Origin: Pyxicephalus adspersus
Taxonomy: Eukaryota; Chordata; Amphibia; Anura; Pyxicephalidae
Assembly: GCF_032062135.1 (NCBI RefSeq)
Contig: NC_092859.1
Coordinates: forward strand, 125,672,173 to 125,736,172
Reading direction: 5' to 3'
DNA length: 64,000 bases
Shown here: positions 1 to 12,387 of the stretch, one piece after another
Layout of the letters: every line of letters starts with the position of its first letter
Position numbering within the stretch: the first letter of the stretch is position 1
The notes under the pieces: generated by a model
The model's input: the letters and a program-made list of their open reading frames with translations, nothing else
Databases searched by the model: none
Told to the model about the DNA's origin: nothing
Position numbers and translations under genes: made by a program

Positions 1-269
1 AACATGGGTTTGCATGCTCCACAAAATTCATTTGAGAGATTGATCAAGAGATGTTGATAGAAAAATCTGACCTGACCAGCTGATGTAGAGTGTGGAATTG
101 AAAGAACCTCAAACACTTTTGCTTGATGAATTCATATTTTGCTGTCAGTTCAATGAAAGTATTGAAACTAGGATGCCTGATTGGACAGGAAAAGTAAGCC
201 AAAATTTCTCTTGTGTTCATTTCTCTGTGCTCCTTTGGTATCTCTGTTGTTGACCTTTTTGCTTTAGAA

Positions 270-345
270 CAGTTTTTCCCAACTAGGGTTCCTCCAAACA
301 GTACTAGGAGTTCCTTGAGCAATTTCTCCCATGTTAAAAATGCAT
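270..345. repeat. Fragment of frog dispersed repeat (hAT-like end)
   Basis: Runs CAGTTTTTCCCAACTAGGG, then GTTCCTCC, GGAGTTCCTTGAGCAATTT and CATGTTAAAAATGC. The same word order recurs at 16992-17236, 24549-24780 and 41510-41680. This copy has lost the middle. CAGTGTTTCCCAACC-type ends are typical of hAT elements (established), so this is probably a decayed MITE. Confidence 0.5.
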
Positions 346-481
346 TGTAGAATATTTAATGCTAATTTTGGCATTGGCTATTTGTTTGGCTTTTACTAAA
401 AAGAGATTTGCTTATGTTTGCAGAACACGTGCCAAAGCTCCGCTAGTGACTCTAGGAGCAGTGTCCCCCAAATGACCTCTC

Positions 482-612
482 CCTTGATTGGCTGAGAAAA
501 GGTAAACCCTGATGATGGCTCAAGCTTCACTGTGCTTCCCTTTCTCAGCCAATCAGGTTTATTTGTAAATGGGGAAACTTGTCCTCATTTGCCTCTGATG
601 CCTAGGGATCCC
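482..612. repeat. Imperfect inverted repeat, frog repeat family
   Basis: CTTGATTGGCTGAGAAAAGG (482-502) pairs with CCCTTTCTCAGCCAATCAGG (537-556). The following AAATGGGGAAACTTGTCC...GGGATC stretch resembles 63555-63602, so both are copies of one dispersed family. Confidence 0.5.
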
Positions 613-3600
613 ACACTGACATGAGCACAGCTGTGGAACTCCCTAACAGTACAGCCGTGGGAATCATCCTTTCATGGTGGGATAATCCGTAAAAAAGATA
701 AGAATAGTTAACACAAATCAGATACATATAATAAAAAGTTGAGTCTGAAATAAATTGAACCCTTTCAGGGAATGGGCATTGGGTATACTACCCCTGTACA
801 TATTCACCAGGGTTAAAATTAAAACTCCTGTAAACACTTGTCCAAATGCATCATAGGCGTTTAGAAATGTTTAAAAGCATTTTAAGGCAAGCGCTTGTAT
901 GAACGTGGTAGGAGTGTTTATAAGTGTATTAAAAACAGTCAATGTAGACCCAGCCTTATTGGGCAATAACCTTTAAATTCCAGGTCCTACCCACTCTTTC
1001 TTGGTGCAAGCAGTTTCAGGGCACATAGGGGTTGCCAGGAGGCACCTGGGGGAGGTAAATGCCATTATATTTAACTGCTGGTCTGAATTTAGCCTCAAGT
1101 ACAGCCATTGATATTACTAAAACTATATCAAAGTTAAAACTGCAGAAACCAAAAAAAAAAAAAAAACTAGATGAAAAATCCGTTTTTGTTTTTAATGAAT
1201 AATTTGAAATAATTTTGTATGAATATCTAATTGCATAATAGCTCAGCTGGACTTCACACTAATGAAGTGACTGTTTGTTACTAGGCTTTGATCCTATAGT
1301 AGAAGAGAATTTTATCAATAAAATAGGACATTTTAAAAAAGGCCTAGGCTTCCAAGAATTGCTTCAGACTCCACAGCCCTACTCTGCATACAGTTTATGT
1401 CCTTGCTCCTTTTGCCTCTTGCCTACTTTTTGTTACAATTATACAGGAAAACATTTATTAGGACGACCTACAGTAAACTTGCACATACTAGACAGCTAAA
1501 ATTCACATGGCTGAAAGCTGAGACCTTCTCACAGTATGCCGGTTTATTGACTAACTGTAGGGGCAAACCAGGTTAGGTTTGCAGTGTGTTAGTCCGAGTG
1601 TAAATGAGATGGGAGACTGAGGTCTTCTGTTACTGAATTACACATTTCTCAGCCTTTCTTGTATAGTTCACTGCCAGCAGCTCATTATACAGTCCTATGG
1701 TCTAGCAAGCCACATGACTAATCATGAGCCTTCATTTCTTCATCTTGTCACGTGTTGGGTAAAACAAGGCCTGTTATTAATTCTCTAATCCCTGAAGCTA
1801 AGGATCCTGCAAAAGTAGTATGATAATATATGTCTGTCAGTCGAATTATTAATATTTTTTTTTATTGTAATTTAGACTAGTTGCCATTGTTTGCACCCCT
1901 CCCCCATCTTGTTCCTAATTAAAATCTGTTATAAACACCAATTAAAATATTACACTGTTTTGCCCCTAGAAAACGTTGGAGTGAAGAGAACAAATTTTAC
2001 AGAAAACGTCCAAAAGTTAGATCATTTATAAACAGTCTGATTTTTTTTTTTTTTTTTTGACAACAATATCAGATAGTTGACCAGACCAGGAGTTGATGAC
2101 CTAAAAATGGGCACATGTGATTACAGAGAAAACGGGGGGAGGAATCTGTTTAATTTATCAGTTGTTGGTGCTGCACATCATCTGTGCTTTTGCTCATATA
2201 TTGCAAAGTGATAAGCCCCCTGCAAAGGACTTTCTCCTCCAACCTCCTAGATTCATCTTTCATTCATCTTGCACACAATACAGTTTAGGGGCCATCCACC
2301 TGCCAGTGTGGTTCACCCAATGCTGCCTATTGGGATGCTGTGGACTTTTATGTAGACTGTGCTAAGGTGGGATGAAATGGTGACCATTACACATGCACAC
2401 AGTAGTGGTTGACATGTCTGCTTCAGTACAGAACTACTGGCCTGGCACATGGGTGGCTTTGTAGTTCTGACTCCACTCTGACTTTGCCTAATCTGAATGT
2501 TTATTTCGGATTAGTGTCTGTAAATTAAAAATTACTTTCTTATACATTTAAAGGAGAGGACCCACTTTTTGTATAATTCTGCTTCTCTCCGACTCCTCGG
2601 TCCCTATGCTTCCCAGGAACTCTTTTGGTCTCTCCCTCGGTGCTCCATCTGTTCTAGAATACAATCATGGCTTGGAGGTTACTAGTGGTAAACAATTGAG
2701 AACTGCAGGGAATCCAGGAGATTGATACTTCAGGAAGTGATGGTTTCTGAGCGAATTTCAGAAGGTTTCTTTGTTGCAAGGAAATACGGCCCTTTAAATT
2801 TTTTTTTTTTTTTTTTTATAATAGTGAAAGGGTTTGTTTAATATCAAAGATAGTCAAGTAGTTAATGTTATCAATGGAGTTTGGGTATCCTAGCCTCTTT
2901 ATTTTTTTCTGTAAAGGTTAGCATTAAAATGGGATAGTGGAAGGGGAAACCTCAGGAGCCCAAGAGTATTGGTTTCTCTTTATATCTGTTGTCTGTGCAA
3001 ACAAGTGGATTCCTTGTTCTAGATGCCTCCTCTCCTGAACATTGGAACAGCAGGCAAATAATTGTGTTCTTAAGTGGCAAAAAAACTACCTAAGAAACCA
3101 ATATTAAAAACATTTTTTCCAGTCCTTTTTTTTGTTTATGGAAATGAAATATTGGCCTTACTAGTGGCCCATGATGGTCACCTGAAGTCACGTTTTACCG
3201 CTTGAATCCAAAGCAAGGGACAGCTACTATAATGTGGAGATCAGTTCCACTCTTCTAATAGAAAAAAAAATCTGCTAGGAAACTGTTCTAAGGAATCTAG
3301 GTTTCTCAGTTTTCAAATATTAAAGAAAGTAGCCAACAGGATGCCATGGTCTCAAAAAGCTCTTTTGTAATTAAATTAAAATGACAGCTGGGTCTAGAAG
3401 AGGATAGAACTGTAATTGGAGCAGGGTGCCGTTTTACTTAAATCATGTATCAATCACAATAGTTTTATTCATAAAATACTGTTATCACCTTTTTGTCATG
3501 TATTCACTCAAGTTTAAGCATTTACAAAGTAATTTATCTGTAGTCTTAACTGTTGAATAAACACATGTTGAACATTCTAGAATACTGTTAGTATGCCTGC

Positions 3601-5214
3601 CTTAAACCTGTTTTTCCTCTGAAATTCTCCTGTTTTCCCTTCACGACAGTAACGATTACCCCCCATAAATTTACCTTCAGCAAGCAGTAATGAGAAATCT
3701 TGGGATTGGTTTTTATTAGTTTTACACACCATATTGTGCTGCTGCCACAAGTGCAGTTTCCCTTTTGGTGGAGCAAGCAGCAAAAAATACAGCCTTAAAT
3801 TTTCACATGTGCACAATAAACAGAAATGTCCACATGCTTACCATAAATATCAAACCTTTAGGAATAGGACAGTTTCAAATCAGTATTTTTTTTGCTACAG
3901 AGGGAGAACAGATGGTCAGCTTGCAGACACCTATAGGTGCACATCAAGCAGCCAGTTTATGCTGCCCCAGGACACATGCCCTGCTCCATGTCCTAGTGTC
4001 CCAGTGTGTCTGTTACTCGGCGGTGGGAGGTGCATATTGCAGGAAAGAGTACTTTTTACTCAAATTTTCTCACCCACTTTCTAATGTATACATGTCTTTT
4101 ATTCATATCCTTTTGATTTAACATAACCTCTTGGGAATGAATGCGCTGCCAAGCAGATGTTCATAGATGAGTGTTTCTGCAATAATGACTAGTTATATTT
4201 GTCTAACCTTCCTCCTAATGCAGAGACTTCACAAAATCTTATTTTAAATGAGCTCTGCCTTGATCCTCTGCATCTTTTAATGCATCTTATGAGGAGCTCA
4301 CAGTGTGCAATGAAATCAGAGTAGTCAATTATAATACAAAAGAGGATACAGCTTTTCAAGACTGAGGGTATAGCTGGGGTTGGGCTTTAAATTCAGTGTT
4401 ATCAGCCATACTTGATTCGTTTTAATCCCCATTCTGCCACAATTTACGCAGTGACTGCACTGTTATCAAGTTGTGTATTTAATCAGCTCCGTATCTGGTG
4501 ATCAGTCTGATCGTTATTCCTGAGGCTTTCAATGCTGCATTATGTAGTTCAGGAAATTTCAGGTCGTACGTTCTAATCAGGTAAAAAAAATGTAGCAGTG
4601 CTCTACATCAAAGCGCCCATTTCATCTAATTTGCCATAGACATTTTTTTATGCAGAGTCCTCATTACTGCAGTGTATAGGTAAGAGATGTCAGTGTAGAC
4701 AGTTTTGTAGAGATTCTTATTTTCTTTTCCTTTTTCTATTTTTTTTTTCTTTTCCTTTTGGATTCTTCTGGAGACAGAGACTTCAGTCAAAAATCTAACT
4801 AATTAGTGCGTTTTAAAGTTAGAACCGTGTAGAACCATGTACAAAAGATGTTTAAACCCAGTGACCTTTAATTTGGCTCCTGTATGATTCTATTTCTTCT
4901 AAACCTAGAAATGTAATATGTAATCAAAGACAAACTCTGGCCATTTAAGTATTGCTTATAATGCTATGAAGGCTGTACTACAGACACATAGCCCATAGTA
5001 ATTACATAACCCTATGTTTATCAGTGGTGTATATAATTATGTGAATTCCTTCTTTTATATTAAAATACTATCCTCCTTTTCTGCCATTTCGAGCCCAAAG
5101 TGAGACCTCCTTCATCTTTTAAAATAAAAGAATATCTGTCTTTTTATATAAGAAGTATATGTGCACTAAGCTATTGTATGTATACCCAAAATCTGTTTTA
5201 ATATATTTGGCATC

Positions 5215-5368
5215 ATGGGCTACGTACACAGGTCACAGGTCCGACGTGTGTACAGTGCTCGTCGTTCATAAATCAGTCCCGGTGGATTCATGAACGAAGA
5301 ACGATCAGAATGAAAGTGAAGGGGAGCGCAGTGGGGTTCTTGTGTGTGTGTGTGTGTGTGTGTGTGTT
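5215..5368. repeat. Frog repeat fragment followed by (TG)n
   Basis: Words such as CGTGTGTACAGTGCTCGTCG, TTCATGAACGA and GGAGCGCAGTGGGG are shared with 22895-23180 and 11590-11700. The pure TG tract 5342-5367 abuts the acceptor of the orphan exon. Confidence 0.5.
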
Positions 5369-5378
5369 CTGCTTACAG

Positions 5379-5536
5379 AGCCAGCCGCCATAGACAATGT
5401 AAATCTTGTGCATGCTGAAGAGTATTACTGTATACACGGGTCCACTGCAGAGTTGGGGGGCATTGATGGTGCCTTCCGAGGATGCACTGATGACCGGATC
5501 CTGGACCTGTCATCTCTGCAGGGTGGCTACACACAG
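5379..5536 (+). other. Orphan exon-like block, unidentified protein
   Basis: Preceded by GCTTACAG after a TG repeat and followed by a perfect donor, CAG/GTAAGT. Open for 52 codons after two split-codon bases: PAAIDNVNLVHAEEYYCIHG, then STAELGGIDGAFRGCTDD and RILDLSSLQGGYTQ. No similarity to ADAM10 exon 1 or 2 is recognised. It ends at phase 0 while ADAM10 exon 3 needs two preceding bases, so it cannot splice in frame to exon 3. AFRGC...ILDL loosely resembles the end of a laminin-G domain, but that is only an impression. It may be an exon of a nested or alternative transcript, a relic of another gene, or chance. Unlike its surroundings it is GC-balanced with non-repetitive coding-like composition. 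Confidence 0.35.
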
Positions 5537-7766
5537 GTAAGTCTGTATGCTGTGCAAGATAAAAATGGTAAAACATTTTGTCAGTGAACAGGTATACCAT
5601 ATTATCTTGTGTATGAACCAAAATCCCCCCCTGCCATTTGAAAAGTAATAAGTTTATTCTTAGGCAGATGGCATGGTGTCTTGATGATAGGTGTGTAACA
5701 CTCTTGCTGTTAAGTTTGTTACTTTATTTAAAGACACAGGGTCATCTACTGGTTTCCTACCATAATGCATTACCCATCATAACCAACCTATATAAAAAAT
5801 CTGTTAACCTGCAAAAAGTCTGAGCCCATATAGTTTTATTTTTTCCCTTTTAAATGTTTTGTAAATAACACACAATAGATGCATTTTCTCATGTTGCATT
5901 TTATTGGCATTTTTTTATTACTGTTTTGAATTTAGCAGTAAGAGCTACATTTTGTGCCCCAGATTTATACTCTAGTCAAAGAATTTACTTATTTTCAGGT
6001 AAAAAGTACCTTGCTTTATATTCAGAATGGTTTACATTTGAGTACTTTCCTTATTTTGGAAATGGGGAAGGGTCAGCCAAGTAAATGTTACCTCTGCTCT
6101 TGGCAACAATAAGTGTTATTAGGGCAATAGGGTATTGTAGTTGTGTTTTTTTTTTTTTTTTCCATGGTGCAAAATATATTTATTACTCTTAACTAAAATA
6201 ATTTACATGGTATGGGAGTGTGCAATGCTACTGTTGTAATGCTCCTATAACTGTCTTCCTGTGGACTCCAAAAGGATATGGGATTTAATATTTACTTCTT
6301 TTACCATTTTTTCATGAAATGCTGGTGGGGTATGACAGTTTTGTCCTCCGTCTGTGTTACCTGATCTCACGGGAATCTGGATATTGCAGAAAGCCATTTG
6401 CTGTACTTTATTCAGGTTATTGCAATGACTTTTTGACTTACTCAGCACAAGACTTGGCTTGCCTGGAAAAAGTATTTACTGCATTATTACACTAAAGATT
6501 TGCATTGTACCTGCTCCAAATGCACTTTGTTTACCGAATCTTTACCAAGGTTTTAAGCTGGCTGACTTGAAGTCAATGACCTCTCTATCTCTCTTCTACC
6601 CTGTGGACTTTGTTTACCCTTTTGATATTCATTCTGTTCCATGGATCTGAAAAAATACCACTGTAGAAAAAGGCCTCTAAGCTCATCCTCACACTGACAC
6701 AGCCTGTTCCAGTTCCCGATATGTGTACATGTGAAAATCAGCCGGCACAACAGACCCACTCTGACAGCCGGTGCGCTCATAGCCACACATTTGTTTTTCA
6801 GATTGTTTTGAATTATACAGTTACTGTAAATAACAACGGACAGAACTTCATTAACTTTCACTTCCTGTTTTTTCTTCCTTGCTTAGCTTCTTCTTTCTCT
6901 TTCTATTCTCATTCTTGTATCACTCTTCCAATTTATCTATAGTTCAACATAGATGGAGAACAAAAGCTTATAACCACTTATAATGCATATGGAGGGTGAT
7001 CTTGTCGCCAGAGTCACTGGGAGAAATATAAGAATCCAGTGAGTTACTCTACTGCTTCTATCTAAAATAGAACATCAGTTTTGTTGGGGTTTGGTTTGTT
7101 GGGTGTTTTTCCAGTGTTTCACTTTTGCTGTAAAATTTGATTACCATTGTAACCCTGGGTGAAAAATCCACTGTCAATCCTTTTCCTTTCTAAATAAATT
7201 ATATTGCATACAATGAAAAGAACAGGAAGGAAAAAAATCAACAAAGAAACTGAAAACAGCAGGTTTTAATATTTTTATATCGTTTGCATCACAGACCATG
7301 CAAAATAATTTTCTTTAATAGAAACTTTCTGGAACGGATCTGTAGTGGTTTAGCGATGTGCAGTTACAGGATCAGTTTTTATAAATTACAGTTTTAGTAG
7401 ACCTTTACCCCTCATGCATTCATAGTATGCTCGGAATTAGAAGGCTTTGATTTTCAACATCTTTAACTGATGCTATGAATGGCACATCTAATTTTTATGT
7501 ACACAAACTGAATAATAAATGGAATGACACACTCCCTCATTCTTTCTCTTCATCTCCCACTCCTATTTGCTTTTTTTCCCAGTATATTTATATGAACCTT
7601 TATACAGTATTGCAAATAAAAGAAGGGCCCAGAGCACTTGTGAAACTCTTAAAGTGGAACATTCACGGAAAGGAAAAAGAAAACAAAAAAGACACTTAGC
7701 TTTTGTAGGTCGAAAGCAGTTGATCCCGTTGCGATCCTAATTCCAGTAGGTCCAGCGCTATACCCC

Positions 7767-7768
<2 letters not shown>

Positions 7769-7799
<31 letters not shown>

Positions 7800-7809
7800 A
7801 AAAAAAAAA
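7769..7809. repeat. Poly-C then poly-A homopolymer junction
   Basis: About 20 C followed by about 20 A. Reported open frames across it are low-complexity artefacts. Tract lengths are likely unreliable in the assembly. Confidence 0.85.
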
Positions 7810-8639
7810 GAATTTGAACACTGGGCAACACTTCTTTCTTCCTCTTCCTGCATCACTCGCACTGTGCAGCCGTGAGAATGGGTGACACTCCATCCAGTAA
7901 AAGTAAATACAAGTGCTGATCACTACATATGTGTATTTTTTTTTAAACATTTCAGCAAGACCTCTTTTGAACATGTTAAGAAAAAAGAATGTGATAGTGG
8001 ACATTAGTTATACATAATCCTTATTCCCTTATAGGGATGATGTCAACCCCAAATAAGCATGCCAGAGATTGTGCATGCATGGAAGTAGCAGTTTGCATCC
8101 ATGTGATAGATGTATTGTATGAGGGTGCAGGTCCTCCCCTTAAAAAAAAAAAAAAAAGCCACCCTTATATAAAAAAGTAAAAAGAAACTGTCGATTTAGA
8201 TTAAAAAGTCTTGTTATGACATACCATCACAGGGGAAGAAGAAAGTGATACAAGGGCAACTCACATGAAAATGTAGTCTCTTTGACGTCAAGTTTTATCG
8301 TTTTAAAACTAATTTCTGATCTTTATATATTATGTAGTTTTAGTATAAGCTACCTAAGCTCCCAGTTTACAGCAAGCATGGCTGGCTTTGACATTGGTAC
8401 TCTGGGTCGCTGGCTTTCTATTATTAGCTTTGTTATCCTATAATCAGTTCAGCAAGATAACTTCTTAACTGTGTTGCAGTGCAGATATAATTAATGTTTA
8501 ACAGGTTATGTTATATGGCATATTTGGCGTCATGTTGGCATTGAACAGCTGTCACTGTTTTGTCAAAGTTTCATGCTCCAAGTTTATTAACCTTTTCTTG
8601 GAGTTGACTTATTTTAATTGCTTTTTTTACATTTTAATA

Positions 8640-8990
8640 CAGGGGCAGTACAGTGGCTCAGAGCTAGCACTCTTGCCTTTGCAGCACTAGGTCCCAGGTT
8701 TGAATCGTGGCCAGACACTATCTGCATGGAGTTTGCAGGTTCTCCCCATGTCTGCGTGGGTTTCCTCAGGATACTTTGGTTTCCTCCCACATCCCAAAAA
8801 CATGCAGTAAGGTTAATTGGCTTCCTCTCAAAAGTGACCTTGGACTACATTAATGACATATGACTATAGCAGGGACACTAGAGTGTGAGCTCCTTTGAGG
8901 GACAGTTAGTGACATGACTATCGCCTTTGTACAGCACTGCCTAATATGATGGTGCTATATAAATACTGTATAATAAAAATAATAAAATAC
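8640..8990 (+). mobile_element. tRNA-headed SINE with LINE-type tail
   Basis: The head, GTGGCTCAGAGCTAGCACTC...GGTTTGAATCGTGGCC, carries degenerate A and B box promoter motifs. The body has GCATGGAGTTTGCAGGTTCT and CCTCCCACATCCC, well known in fish and amphibian SINEs. The tail GGTGCTATATAAATAC ends in an A-rich repeat. A minus-strand copy is at 15524-15830. Confidence 0.8.
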
Positions 8991-9710
8991 ATTGATTAAA
9001 TGTTAATTTAGGTTAGCCTATAAATTAGGTACTCATTTGTTTTTGTTTTTTCCCATATAACCTTTACAAACATTTCTTGCCCCAAAGCCTTTGTTATTGG
9101 ACAGTCCTACTGCTTGCAATTTGGAGATCTGATGCCAAAATAATGAGATTCCACTTTCTTGTGTTTTGCTACAAAACTGCATACTGAGTTTGTGACAACA
9201 CTATTTGATACTCGTTGTGCCTGAGTACCAGTATTTCAGGAATGAGTTGACTAGTACAGAAATGGTAATAGCTGTAGACAGTTACTAATAATGTTTTTCT
9301 GATGGGTTTTACTCTTGTAATAGTTTGTATCCTTAGCACTGCACCTAGCCCTCAATGTCATAAGTGCAAGTTAAGCATATTAGCAGATTGAGTTCCCCCA
9401 ATGAGGTGTCCTTTTGGCCCTTGCAGATGGCACTCGCATAGGCATCCTTCACTCACAGCCCTGGCACAAAGTTTTAGTGCTCTATTAATGTAATGCAATG
9501 CTTGAATGGAACGTAGCATGTCTGCAATCATCTGAAGTATCTTTAAGCTTAGGCCCTCAGGGCTGGGCAGTGACACAGGAAGTCCCAAAATTTTAAATTG
9601 GATACTTAAGAGCAGATTCTTAAGATGAAGGGATCTATAATAAAATAACCTGGCAATCATTTTTTGCTTAACCATGTTTATTAAGTAAAGGCCTTGTTTT
9701 AAGTATATTT

Positions 9711-9840
9711 TCTTAGATTGTAAGCTCTTCGGGGCAGGGTCCTCTGCTCCTCCTGTATTATTCTGTCATTTGCAACCCCTATTTATTGTACAGTGCTGCA
9801 TAACATGTTGGCACCATATAAATTCTGTTTAATAATAAAA
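9711..9840 (+). mobile_element. SINE/LINE 3' tail fragment
   Basis: AGATTGTAAGCTCTTCGGGG...ACAGTGCTGCATAACATG...ATATAAATTCTGTTTAATAA. A close copy occurs at 26716-26871. It is a 3'-end fragment lacking a head. Confidence 0.7.
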
Positions 9841-10288
9841 ATGTTATTGTGACACGATAATAAATGTGTTAATATGCTTTGATGAGAAAATGTTTGACAG
9901 ATTCCTTTCACCATCAAATTTGACTGCAGCTGTCCTGCACGCAGCATTGTACATTGATGCATAAACAATGTACACTGCATCATGTCAGCACAATACACTT
10001 CTTTGTTGTCATGTGACCACAAAATCATCCAATATGTCAGTTTTTATTGTATTTTTTATTTGTGAGGAAGACTGCAAATATAAAGTACATTTTTAACTAC
10101 TTGCAATTAAAAAAAACAAAAAAAAACTTTAAATTTGAAAATGTTGAAACATCACTTACTCAATATGTGTTTGGAAAACTAAAGCATTATCTATAATTTA
10201 TCATAACAGTTTATTGTTTGTTTTATTAGTTTTGGTTTGATGTATGAGAATATGATGATGGTGCAACAGCAAACAAAAACATGTTGTG

Positions 10289-10319
<31 letters not shown>

Positions 10320-10998
10320 TGGGTCTTTTGTCTTTTTGGGTCCATTTCTCCTGTTTTATTATGGACATATTTACGTTGGCACAATGCGTCCTTTGTCCTA
10401 TTGTGCTTCCTTGTCTATTTTTACACTTTAGTTGCTATCTGTCCTAACGTCCCAATTTCCTCTGAACAGTGATAGCAACACTGAGCTATTTATACTCTTC
10501 CGGCCTGTCATTTGCGGGTGTAACAAGGTACATTCAGGCAGTAGGCTATTGGATACTGTGGAAACAAAGGCATGCGCTGCATGTAAAAAGCTTTTGCAGC
10601 CCATGCTTCTAATGTGGCAGCTTTTATGTGCATAATGTGTGAAATTTAAATTCATGTTTACCACCTCGTTGTGGAAATGTCTGCTTTCATTGCACATGGC
10701 TTTTCAGTTAAAGGTTGCAAACCAAATTTTAAATGGCAAGCCTTTTAGTTTTTAATACTATATCCAATTATTGCCTTATGTTTTTGACCTATAATTCTTG
10801 CTGATTAATCTGTTAATGGATTCGTATTACTGTAAAATAATAAAAGCAACCTGCCAGAGGTAAATGTAATATGCACATTATTTAGCTGCAAAACAGGGCA
10901 ACCTTTTAAAAGTCATGTCATCGCACCATGGTTCATAGGTATAATTTGTACTCCGCCAGTGGTGATTTTTGTATAGAAAGCTGTTTGTTTCCTTTTTT

Positions 10999-11104
10999 NN
11001 NNNNNNNNNNNNNNNNNNNNNNNNNNNNNNNNNNNNNNNNNNNNNNNNNNNNNNNNNNNNNNNNNNNNNNNNNNNNNNNNNNNNNNNNNNNNNNNNNNNN
11101 NNNN
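10999..11104. other. Assembly gap (106 N)
   Basis: A run of N. True length is unknown. A single missing exon could in principle be hidden here. Confidence 0.99.
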
Positions 11105-11539
11105 TAATTTCCCAGTATGTAATGTGTTTATAAAGTGTTCAATATTTTGAAGTCTCTGTAAAAAAAAGTATGCAGATTGAAAGTTTTGGATAACAAAAAA
11201 GCAGCCGTGTTTCCTGCATGCTTTCCACTAGTAAGTAGCTAAAATCAAAGTCAGTGAATTAACATGACTGCAAGGCAGCGAGCTTTTTTTTAAAAGCAGA
11301 TAAGCAGTAGCGTAGTCCCATACGTCTCTTGACACATACTGCTGTTGAATAAAACAAATGCATCTGAGCAAAACCTTGACTATGTAACGTGGGGGGTTAA
11401 TAGTCAAATTGCTTGAATTATTGTAAGGAAATGTGGGAAAAGGATAGGAAAGTATGGGGGGGGGGGGGGTCGCTGTTTAAGGTACTTCTCATATTTGCTT
11501 CTTTTTAATATATAAAATATATAATTAAGGCATTTTGGG

Positions 11540-11576
11540 TATATCTGTTCATTAATTGCATTAATGAACAGATATA
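11540..11576. repeat. Perfect 16-bp hairpin
   Basis: TATATCTGTTCATTAA (11540-11555) and its exact complement (11561-11576) are separated by TTGCA. It is followed by GC-rich words of the 22895-23180 family, so it is probably part of a foldback MITE. Confidence 0.75.
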
Positions 11577-11882
11577 AGTCCCCCCCTTTGATGGAGCAAA
11601 ATGGCGCTGTATGTACAGCTCTCGTTCATGCATCTTTCAGTCTTTCACAAACAGTTCCAATGGCAACTATTGGAGGTGTGTACGCAGCTTGATATGGTTA
11701 ACATTTGACTGTTGCCTATTTTTTAAGTACGTCAGCAAGTGCCTTATTGATATCGACATTCACTTCTCTTGCTAATACCTGACCCATGACTCCTGATTTA
11801 CATTACCTATATAAAAGAATATATTGAATTTGTAATTATATGTTTTCCCTCATGTCCTTAAACAAGTTAATGTATTATTCTC

Positions 11883-12387
11883 TTAAAGCGTACCTATACT
11901 CAGAATTTTCACTTTACATAAAAGGGTAAAGATTCTTTTTTTTTTTTTTTTTAAAAAAAGGCTGCAGCACTGCCCTCTTATTCTCGGCTGCAAATTAATG
12001 GGAGCACAAATCCTCCCGGGATACCTACGTCAGGCATCCCGGGAGGCTCTTGGGCGCTCCTTCTACTAATGCCTGATCATCTCGGTCATGCACAGAAGAA
12101 GCCTTTTTGTTTAAAGAGCAAAATTTGCTGATCACACGCATGCCCAGTGAGATCGGCCAAATTTTTTTTTTTTTCATCCTACGTCACCCAATCTCGCGCC
12201 TGGGTTGGGTGACGTGAAGAACCCAAAAGAGAAAATGAAGATGGCGGCGCCCGGAGTGCTGGCTCCGGGACAGTTGCCAGGACGACGTGGGACCAAATGC
12301 CGGACACCCCCGGAGTGATCGGTCTGCCTTGCAAGATTGAAGGTAAGTGTGTTCTTGTTTTGTGTTTAGAGTATAGTTCCTCTTTAA
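11883..12387. mobile_element. TTAA-bounded inverted-repeat element (MITE)
   Basis: Left end TTAAAGCGTACCTATACTC and right end GAGTATAGTTCCTCTTTAA are inverted repeats, about 15 of 19 matching, each bounded by TTAA. Inside is an 11-bp hairpin, CCTCCCGGGAT / ATCCCGGGAGG (12012-12046), and a GC-rich section (12180-12340) with ATGGCGGCGCC. TTAA targets are used by piggyBac and Kolobok elements; which family applies is not clear. A strong donor-like AAG/GTAAGT lies near 12342. Confidence 0.65.

Noticed and set aside
7696..8004. 102-codon minus-strand open frame
   Set aside because: It crosses the poly-C/poly-A junction and a T tract; composition is homopolymer-driven with no splice or homology support.
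8640..8720. Possible tRNA gene from A/B-box-like words
   Set aside because: Part of a SINE with a long shared body and tail; no cloverleaf with intact anticodon arm was seen.
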